This document shows positions 58,727-64,000 of a DNA stretch of 64,000 nt, piece after piece. A program made the position numbers and the translations under genes. This DNA is from Oscillospiraceae bacterium (lineage in GTDB: Bacteria; Bacillota; Clostridia; Oscillospirales; Oscillospiraceae), in contig JAFSJE010000069.1 in NCBI GenBank assembly GCA_017439425.1, positions 19,393 to 83,392 on the forward strand, given 5' to 3'. The notes under the pieces were generated by a model. It was given only the letters and a program-made list of their open reading frames with translations. It was not told the origin of the DNA and ran no database searches. Every line of letters starts with the position of its first letter. The first letter of the stretch is position 1.

Positions 58727-60154
58727 TTATCCTTTCTTCTTAACAGTCAGCACAGCGATCACCGCAGCGGTGGCAAGTGCTGTCACCGCTGTAACCGGGA
58801 TTATCCAGCCCGGTATTTCCTTATTCTCGGCAACCCGCGCACTCTCTGTATGCTCCGGTTCAGAAATCTCTGTATCAGACGGAGTATTTTCGCTTGACGG
58901 AAGCTCAGCTTTCGATGAAAGCTCCTCAGCTATCGTGAAGAAATCCGAAAATCCGGTGGTATAGAATACGATCCCACTTATATATCCATCCGGATAGGTC
59001 ATGTATTCCGCTCTGCCGAGGTTTTCAATGCCCGTTATTGCTCCGTTTTCCTCAACAGCATGGAATACTGTGATATTACCGCCCCCGTCAAGCGCTCCCT
59101 GCGGTATGGAAACAGCCACTCTCACCGGAAATCCGAGACTGAGATGTCCCGTAAAGCTTATGGGCATAATTCTGGCGTCCTCAGCGGACCTGCCGCACCT
59201 TGCCGCAATACCCTCAAGGACCGACGAGAGCGCCTCGTTTGCCCTCTGAGGCTCGGCAGTAGAGATTATCTCCGCCGCCTCTCTGAGCTTCTCAGCCCGC
59301 TCTGTGTCGTCAAGCGAATTGTAAGCCTCCCTCTCCGAGCTTGTCATGCTCTCCGTCCCAACGATGATTTCACTGATGTACTCCGGCAATTTCTCCGTCG
59401 GCTCCTGCTCAGGCTGAGATAAAGGCTCATCAATCGGCGAAGGTTCAGTCTCCAGCGACGGCTCGTTCTGCGGTTCCGGTTCAGTTTCCGGCGAAGGTTC
59501 AGTCTGCGGCAAAGGCTCGTTCTGAGGCTCCGGTTCAGTCTGCGGCGAAGGCTCGTTCTGAGGTGTTGAATTGCTGCTCGTTGATGAGCCGCCGTAGGTC
59601 GTTGATTTTCCGTTTTTCCATATCAGGTCTCCGGCAGACGGCATATTCTGAACGCCGTCATTTTCTCCGGGCCAGAAATTTGTAAGGAGATATCCAGTTC
59701 CCATGCAGAAGGGGCATTTCCAATCGTGTGCGCGAGCTATGACGCACTCATCCTTGTCGCAGTCCCGCCCGCCTGCACCGCCGCATCTGGTGCAGTTAAT
59801 AAAGCCTGCCCAATGGCAGCTCCAGCATTCAAGCCTTCCGCTGCCGCCGCAGTTACCGCAGGAGCCGGGCTCGGCATCCGGCGGTATCGTACCGTCACCG
59901 CTGCGAAGATATCCGTCGCCGCTGCAGCTTGGACAGGTTTTCCATCCGGCGCCGCCGCAATCCTCACAGGCAATAGTTTTCGCGCCTCCGCAGAGGTCGC
60001 AGACAATCCATATCTCGTTATGGCAGTTTAGGCAAGCGTATTTTCCGGAGCTGTCACAATGGTGGCATTCCTCGAGATCCTTCGCATAAGCATTCGGTAC
60101 AGAAGCTGACAGAATTACGAACATCAGAGCAATCAGAAGGGCTGTTTTTTTCAT
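58727..60154 (-). CDS. Exported protein with DnaJ-type cysteine repeats
   Basis: A 475-residue protein with no family I can name. Order: signal peptide (1-24, cleaved after NAYA); a cysteine-rich region (30-150) of ten Cys pairs, at 30/33, 41/44, 52/55, 63/66, 74/77, 99/102, 110/113, 121/124, 132/137 and 147/150, many as CxxCGGxG as in the DnaJ zinc domain; a Pro/Glu/Gln/Thr linker of short EPSPQT-type repeats (194-258); a folded domain (about 258-412, SFTGHLSLGFPVRVAVSIP, YTTGFSDFFTI) like those near the C-terminus of Gram-positive surface proteins; and a membrane anchor (450-470) with a KKKG tail. It overlaps whiA by four bases. Confidence 0.8.
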   Translation of the reverse strand: MKKTALLIALMFVILSASVPNAYAKDLEECHHCDSSGKYACLNCHNEIWIVCDLCGGAKTIACEDCGGAGWKTCPSCSGDGYLRSGDGTIPPDAEPGSCGNCGGSGRLECWSCHWAGFINCTRCGGAGGRDCDKDECVIARAHDWKCPFCMGTGYLLTNFWPGENDGVQNMPSAGDLIWKNGKSTTYGGSSTSSNSTPQNEPSPQTEPEPQNEPLPQTEPSPETEPEPQNEPSLETEPSPIDEPLSQPEQEPTEKLPEYISEIIVGTESMTSSEREAYNSLDDTERAEKLREAAEIISTAEPQRANEALSSVLEGIAARCGRSAEDARIMPISFTGHLSLGFPVRVAVSIPQGALDGGGNITVFHAVEENGAITGIENLGRAEYMTYPDGYISGIVFYTTGFSDFFTIAEELSSKAELPSSENTPSDTEISEPEHTESARVAENKEIPGWIIPVTAVTALATAAVIAVLTVKKKG

Positions 60155-61044
60155 TTTTTCTCACTCTCTATATTATCTGCAATCTCGATCAGTCTTTTAA
60201 GTCTGTGGCTGAGACCGGGCTTGGATATGCCCGCCTCGCGCGCCAGCTCACTGAGCGGCATCTCGGGATTGGCCTCCCTCAGCGCCGCCGCCTCCTTTAG
60301 CTTCTCGGGCAGCGCGTCGAACGCGCCCCTCTCCCGTATCTTCGCGATCGCCTCTATCTGAGACGCTGACGCCATGACGGTTTTGAGGACGTTCGCGGTG
60401 TCGCAGTTTACCTTGCGGTTTACTGTGTTCGTCATGTCCTTTTCGATCTTTTTCTGCATTATCTCCATCGCGGAGACTGAGGCGCCGATGGTCGTGAGAA
60501 AATCCTCAATGACGTTTGATGCCTTGAAATACGTCACATAGTTGCCGCCGCGCTGAACTGAGCCCGGTTCAAAGCCCATATCCTGCAAAAGTGCGCCGAT
60601 TTCGCGCCCGACAAAGTAGTGGTCGGTGCTGAGCTCGAGATGGTAGCTCTTTTCCGGGTCTGTCACCGACCCGCCCGACAGAAACGCGCCGCGCAGAAAC
60701 GCCTCGCGCGCACCGTCGTCCTCTATTGCGCCGAGATTTATATGGTGCGCGCCGAGCTTCTCATAGCCGAAGGCGCCGAGAATGGCGCTGAGCTTCTCCG
60801 GCTTCTCGATGGTGAGAGTCAGCTTTTTGCCGTCCTCAACGGCGTCGAAGCCCACGCCGAACGCCTTTTTGAAGAGCTTTTTGAGGCGGGCCGCAAAATC
60901 CTCAGAGCTTGTGACGATTTTTATCCTGTTTTCATCAAAGGTGTTGGCATAGAGCAGTATACCGTAGCACTCCGCCGAGGCTATGGTGCGGGCGCCGGTC
61001 TCGAGGCGGCACAGCTCCGTTTTGACGTTTCCCGAAAAGCTCAT
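60151..61044 (-). CDS. whiA: DNA-binding protein WhiA
   Basis: A 297-residue protein pairing a degenerate LAGLIDADG homing-endonuclease fold (GAFLSGGSVTDPEKSYHLE) with a C-terminal helix-turn-helix (LSELAREAGISKPGLSHRLKRL). In Actinobacteria it controls sporulation genes; in Bacillus it influences cell division and chromosome segregation. The start at 61044 (MSFSGNVKTELCR) overlaps rapZ by four bases. The hprK-murB-rapZ-whiA order is typical. Confidence 0.95.
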   Translation of the reverse strand: MSFSGNVKTELCRLETGARTIASAECYGILLYANTFDENRIKIVTSSEDFAARLKKLFKKAFGVGFDAVEDGKKLTLTIEKPEKLSAILGAFGYEKLGAHHINLGAIEDDGAREAFLRGAFLSGGSVTDPEKSYHLELSTDHYFVGREIGALLQDMGFEPGSVQRGGNYVTYFKASNVIEDFLTTIGASVSAMEIMQKKIEKDMTNTVNRKVNCDTANVLKTVMASASQIEAIAKIRERGAFDALPEKLKEAAALREANPEMPLSELAREAGISKPGLSHRLKRLIEIADNIESEKK

Positions 61045-61895
61045 TTGTCGATATCCCTGTGCAGGCACTCGGTGACGTAGCCCTTCGAGACGAAAAACTC
61101 CGCCAGCGCCTCGCTCACCGCAACGGAGCGGTGGTGACCGCCGGTGCAGCCGATGGCGATGGTCAGCGATAGCTTGCCCTCCTCCTCATAGTTCGGCATA
61201 AGGAACGCGAGCATGTCCTCAAGCTTTTTGAGGAACGTATCGGCTTGTCCGGTCTTGAAAACGTAGTCGCGCACGTCCTTGTCCTGCCCCGTTTTGTTCA
61301 TCAGCTCCGGAACGTAAAATGGGTTTGGAAGAAAACGCACATCGAAAACGATATCCGCCTCGATGGGCAGGCCGTGCTTATAGCCGAAGCTCATAACGCT
61401 GACCTTGATGCCCTTGTCCTCCTGCGAGCCGAACAATCTCCTAAGCGTGCGCTGGAGCCTGCCGAGGGTGAGCCCGGTAGTGTCTATGACGTAGTCTGCG
61501 CGCATGCGCACCTGCTCGAGGATCTTTATCTCCTTATGCACCGCCGATTCGAGGCTTATGCCCTCAGCGTCCAGCGGATGGCGGCGGCGGGTCTCCTTAT
61601 ATCGCTTGACTATCGTCTCCACCGTGGCGTCTACGTAGAGTATCTTGTACTGATATCCGAGGGAAATGAGCTCGTCGAGCGCCTCGAACAGCTCGTCAAA
61701 GCTCTCGCGGCTGCGCACGTCGGTGACGAGCGCAACTCTGTCATAGCGTCCGCGGGTCGCGGTACACAGCTCGGCAAACTTCGGTATGAGCGAAACAGGC
61801 ATATTATCGACGCAGTAAAAGTCAAGATCCTCCAGCGCCGCCGCAACGCGGCTCTTGCCCGCGCCGGATAGTCCGGAAATTATGAGTATCTCCAT
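61041..61895 (-). CDS. rapZ: RNase adapter RapZ
   Basis: A 284-residue P-loop protein with Walker A SGLSGAGKSRVAAAL and the C-terminal domain SFGYKHGLPIEADIVFDVRFLPNPFYVPEL and TIAIGCTGGHHRSV. E. coli RapZ guides RNase E to the GlmZ small RNA and senses glucosamine-6-phosphate; the Gram-positive homologue (YvcJ) binds UDP-GlcNAc in some studies. Its place beside murB and hprK links wall synthesis to carbon state. Confidence 0.95.
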   Translation of the reverse strand: MEILIISGLSGAGKSRVAAALEDLDFYCVDNMPVSLIPKFAELCTATRGRYDRVALVTDVRSRESFDELFEALDELISLGYQYKILYVDATVETIVKRYKETRRRHPLDAEGISLESAVHKEIKILEQVRMRADYVIDTTGLTLGRLQRTLRRLFGSQEDKGIKVSVMSFGYKHGLPIEADIVFDVRFLPNPFYVPELMNKTGQDKDVRDYVFKTGQADTFLKKLEDMLAFLMPNYEEEGKLSLTIAIGCTGGHHRSVAVSEALAEFFVSKGYVTECLHRDIDK

Positions 61896-61907
61896 AGTTA
61901 TCTCTCT

Positions 61908-62741
61908 TTATTTTATGATTCTGACCTCCGGCTCAAGCATCACGCCCGAGCGGGAGTAAACCTCTCTCTGTACCTTCTCCATAAGCGCTGCGAAGTCTTT
62001 GAAGCTTGCTCCGCCGCGGTTGATGAGAAAGCCCGCGTGCTTCTCCGATACCTGCGCGCCGCCGACTTGAGCGCCTTTCAGCCCCGCCTCGTCGATGAGC
62101 GCCGCGGCAAAATATCCCTCCGGGCGCTTGAAGGTCGAGCCCGCCGAGGGGTACTCCAGCGGCTGCTTCTCTCTTCGTTTCTCACTTAGCTCACGCATCC
62201 TCGCGCGAATCTCGTCCTTATCGCGCTCTGTCAGCCTGAACGTTGCGGAGACGACAACGCCGCTTCTCTGAAAGCTCGAGGCTCTGTAAGAAAAGCCGCA
62301 TTCGGAGTTCGGAATATCGGTAAGCTTCCCGCCGATTATCGCCCGGACAGAGGCGACCACGTCCTTCATCTCGCCGCCGTAGGCTCCCGCGTTCATAAAA
62401 ACCGCGCCGCCGACTGAGCCGGGTATGCCGTGGGCAAACTCGAGCCCGCCAAGGCCCTTTTCAGCGCACTTTACCGCAAGCTCTGTCAGTGTAACGCCGG
62501 CGCCGGCGGTGACTGTGTCGCCGTCAAAGGAAATATCGCGCAGCATTTCTGTGCTGACGACAGTTATATCAAGTTCTCCGTCCGCGACGAGTAGATTTGA
62601 TCCCCTGCCGAGTATTAAGTCGGCGCGGTCAGCGCATCGGAGCAGCTCCTCTTCGCTCTCCGGAATGATAAGCTCGCGCACGGTTCCTCCTATGCGGAGG
62701 GTAGTGCGGTTTTTCATCGGTTCATTTCTGAGTATCTGCAA
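61908..62741 (-). CDS. murB: UDP-N-acetylenolpyruvoylglucosamine reductase
   Basis: A 277-residue flavoenzyme that reduces UDP-GlcNAc-enolpyruvate to UDP-MurNAc with NADPH. FAD-binding blocks are LGRGSNLLVADG and AHGIPGSVGGAVFMNAGAYGGE; the catalytic serine is in PSAGSTFKRPEG and the glutamate in LEPEVRII. I place the start at a TTG (62741), since GGGGTG lies five bases before it and the resulting QILRNEPMKNRTTLRIGG matches homologues. The start is four bases past the hprK stop. An ATG eight codons later is the alternative. Confidence 0.93.
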   Translation of the reverse strand: MQILRNEPMKNRTTLRIGGTVRELIIPESEEELLRCADRADLILGRGSNLLVADGELDITVVSTEMLRDISFDGDTVTAGAGVTLTELAVKCAEKGLGGLEFAHGIPGSVGGAVFMNAGAYGGEMKDVVASVRAIIGGKLTDIPNSECGFSYRASSFQRSGVVVSATFRLTERDKDEIRARMRELSEKRREKQPLEYPSAGSTFKRPEGYFAAALIDEAGLKGAQVGGAQVSEKHAGFLINRGGASFKDFAALMEKVQREVYSRSGVMLEPEVRIIK

Positions 62742-62745
62742 AATA

Positions 62746-63684
62746 TCACCCCTGCAAGGTGTCAAAGTAGTGGTCGATCCTCTCGGCAAACTCCTTGGCG
62801 GAGTCGTAGCCCTGGCGCTTCTGACGGTTGTTCATCGCCGCGACCTCGAGGATAACTGCGAGGTTGCGTCCCGGCTGGATGGGTATGGTGATATGCGGCA
62901 CCTTGACGTCGAGAATGTCCATATAATGGTACTCGTTGCCGATGCGGTCGTACTCGGTGCCGGGCTTCCACGTCTCGAGCTGAACGATGAGGTCGATCTT
63001 CTCACTCCATTTTACGCTGGAAAGGCCGAAAATGCGCCTGACGTCGACCACTCCTATGCCTCGGAGTTCAATATAGTTGCGGATAAGCTCGGGCGCTGAG
63101 CCCATAAGCGTCTTGGAGTCCACGCGCTTTATAACCACGGCGTCGTCCGCGATGAGCCTGTGACCGCGCTTAATAAGCTCGATCGCCGCCTCGGATTTTC
63201 CGATTCCGCTGTCACCGACGATGAGGATTCCCTCGCCGTAGATCTCGACGAAAACGCCGTGGCGCGTGATGGAGGGCGCAAGCTCGTCCTTAAGTCTGGA
63301 GATCATCGAAACGATAAGCTCGCTCGTCTCCTTCTGACTCTTCAGTATGGTGATATCGTGGCTCTCAGTCGCCTTGAGGCACTCCGGCAGTATCTCGGTA
63401 TCGTGCGCAATGAGCAGCGCGGGTATGCCGGTGGAAAACAGCCTGTCAAACTTCTGAAGCCTCTCGGCAGATGAAAACTGCATAAGATAGGCATTTTCTA
63501 TCTTTCCGATGATCTGGATGTTCTTCGGGGGGAAGTAATCATAAAAGCCGGCAAGCTGAAGTCCCGGGCGGTTGATTACCGAGTTAGTTATCATCTTGGT
63601 GTCGTAGTCCGTGGACTTGTGAACGATTTGCAGGCCGATCTCCTCGACGAGGGTCTTTAAGAGCATTCCGCCGTTTTCTTCCAT
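62746..63684 (-). CDS. hprK: HPr kinase/phosphorylase
   Basis: A 312-residue bifunctional enzyme that phosphorylates or dephosphorylates Ser46 of HPr and so governs carbon catabolite control. The P-loop is GDSGIGKSEAAIEL, and the HPrK signature LRGIGVVDVRRIFGL follows. The start at 63684 (MEENGGMLLKTLVEEI) has AGGAGG eight bases upstream; the frame is open further. It heads the long hprK-murB-rapZ-whiA run. Confidence 0.95.
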   Translation of the reverse strand: MEENGGMLLKTLVEEIGLQIVHKSTDYDTKMITNSVINRPGLQLAGFYDYFPPKNIQIIGKIENAYLMQFSSAERLQKFDRLFSTGIPALLIAHDTEILPECLKATESHDITILKSQKETSELIVSMISRLKDELAPSITRHGVFVEIYGEGILIVGDSGIGKSEAAIELIKRGHRLIADDAVVIKRVDSKTLMGSAPELIRNYIELRGIGVVDVRRIFGLSSVKWSEKIDLIVQLETWKPGTEYDRIGNEYHYMDILDVKVPHITIPIQPGRNLAVILEVAAMNNRQKRQGYDSAKEFAERIDHYFDTLQG

Positions 63685-63800
63685 GGTGTGCGCCTCCTCG
63701 AATACATAAAAATTCAACGTATATTATATTGTATTTTTTCTGAATTTACAAGTCTTTATGAGGCGGGCAAAATAATCTTTTATCTTTTTTAAAAATTTAC

Positions 63801-63829
63801 TTGCAATTTCCGATATATTCTGCTATTAT
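63801..63829 (+). promoter_or_regulatory. Promoter of rpmB
   Basis: TTGCAA (63801-63806) and TATTAT (63824-63829) with a 17-base spacer. The leader to the ATG is about 65 bases and holds a small hairpin (TTAACC...ATCG with CGATGGTTAA, 63847-63870). Confidence 0.75.
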
Positions 63830-63900
63830 ATGTTAGCTATTTAAGATTAACCCCCATCGCGCGATGGTTAAATGGTAGATTTTAAGAGGAGGTGCGTGAA

Positions 63901-64000
63901 ATGGCAAAGTGTGAATTTTGCGGCAAGGACGTGGCGTTCGGCATTCAGGTCAGCCACTCTCACAGGAGATCTAACAGAACCTGGAAGGCCAATGTCAAGC
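63901..64000 (+). CDS. rpmB: 50S ribosomal protein L28, N-terminal part
   Basis: The first 33 codons of L28, cut by the window end: MAKCEFCGKDVAFG, then SHSHRRSNRTWKANVK. The CEFC pair marks the zinc-binding form of L28, for which some bacteria also keep a cysteine-free version. AGAGGAGGTG precedes the ATG. Confidence 0.95.
   Translation, partial: MAKCEFCGKDVAFGIQVSHSHRRSNRTWKANVK

Noticed and set aside
59380..59575. Possible CRISPR-like tandem repeats
   Set aside because: The short repeats are in frame, encode Pro/Glu/Gln segments and lack spacers of constant length.
63847..63885. tRNA-like words (GGTTAAATGGTAGA) before rpmB
   Set aside because: They resemble a D-arm only; there is no acceptor stem, anticodon arm or T-arm around them.

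Overview
The window is chromosomal DNA of a Gram-positive anaerobe of class Clostridia, most likely a gut relative of Oscillospiraceae/Ruminococcaceae. Supporting genes are the SCIFF peptide with its radical-SAM maturase, the oxygen-sensitive two-subunit L-serine dehydratase, HprK, RapZ-WhiA, the TepA-type ClpP homologue, YlxM-Ffh, mini-RNase III, a CxxC form of ribosomal protein L28, and strong AGGAGG ribosome-binding sites. GC content is high for the class by eye (C/G-ending codons dominate). This is mostly core genome: I see no prophage, transposase, CRISPR array, rRNA or tRNA gene. Coding density is high, many genes overlap by 1-4 bases, and no gene-free stretch exceeds about 300 bases.

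Layout. 1-684: the end of telA. 882-6908 (minus): asnA, a ThrE-type exporter, serC and serA (serine synthesis plus export), then rlmI. 6961-7482 (plus): a small P-loop kinase-like protein. 7607-12314 (minus): two tandem degV genes, alaS and a HIT hydrolase. 12418-13990 (minus): SCIFF peptide and its maturase, separated by an attenuator-like hairpin. 14048-19134 (minus): a PucR-type regulator, ftsE, ftsX and two tandem M23 peptidases (cell-wall cleavage module). 19323-26152: a DUF4830 membrane protein, a TepA-like protease, an in-frame coaE-M18 peptidase fusion, tsaC and prfA, then sdaAB-sdaAA on the plus strand. 26201-29827 (minus): a DUF4349 lipoprotein and a polar amino-acid ABC importer. 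30124-33570 (minus): pgk, tpiA, gpmA and trmL. 33740-35073 (plus): a hotdog thioesterase and a YitT protein. 35112-39639 (minus): yfmF, yfmH, lgt, a helical protein and greA. 39821-43853 (plus): ylxM, ffh, rpsP, khpA, rimM and a trmD-GNAT fusion. 43894-63684 (minus): a long run holding hprK, murB, rapZ, whiA, an exported cysteine-repeat protein, dnaE, a GNAT, mrnC, rqcH, nth, an unknown gene, rarA, an aldolase, yqeG, pepP, efp, a zinc-ribbon protein, an ABC-F gene and a YdcF protein. 63901-end: rpmB.

The most unusual content is non-coding. Two copies of a MITE-like element of about 162 bp (2145-2308 and 19823-19983) each sit inside an intrinsic terminator whose hairpin is present on both sides of the element, in opposite orientations relative to the upstream gene. 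A second repeat class (723-880, 24419-24580, 30020-30120) forms long hairpins; one copy lies in the predicted 5' leader of the serine dehydratase operon. Other points of interest are two gene fusions (CoaE-M18 peptidase, TrmD-GNAT), an exported protein with ten cysteine pairs mostly spaced at 11 residues, an RqcH that appears to lack its helix-hairpin-helix domain, palindromic operators inside an ABC-importer promoter, and a probably leaderless trmL. Serine is a metabolic theme: genes for its synthesis, likely export and degradation lie within 27 kb.
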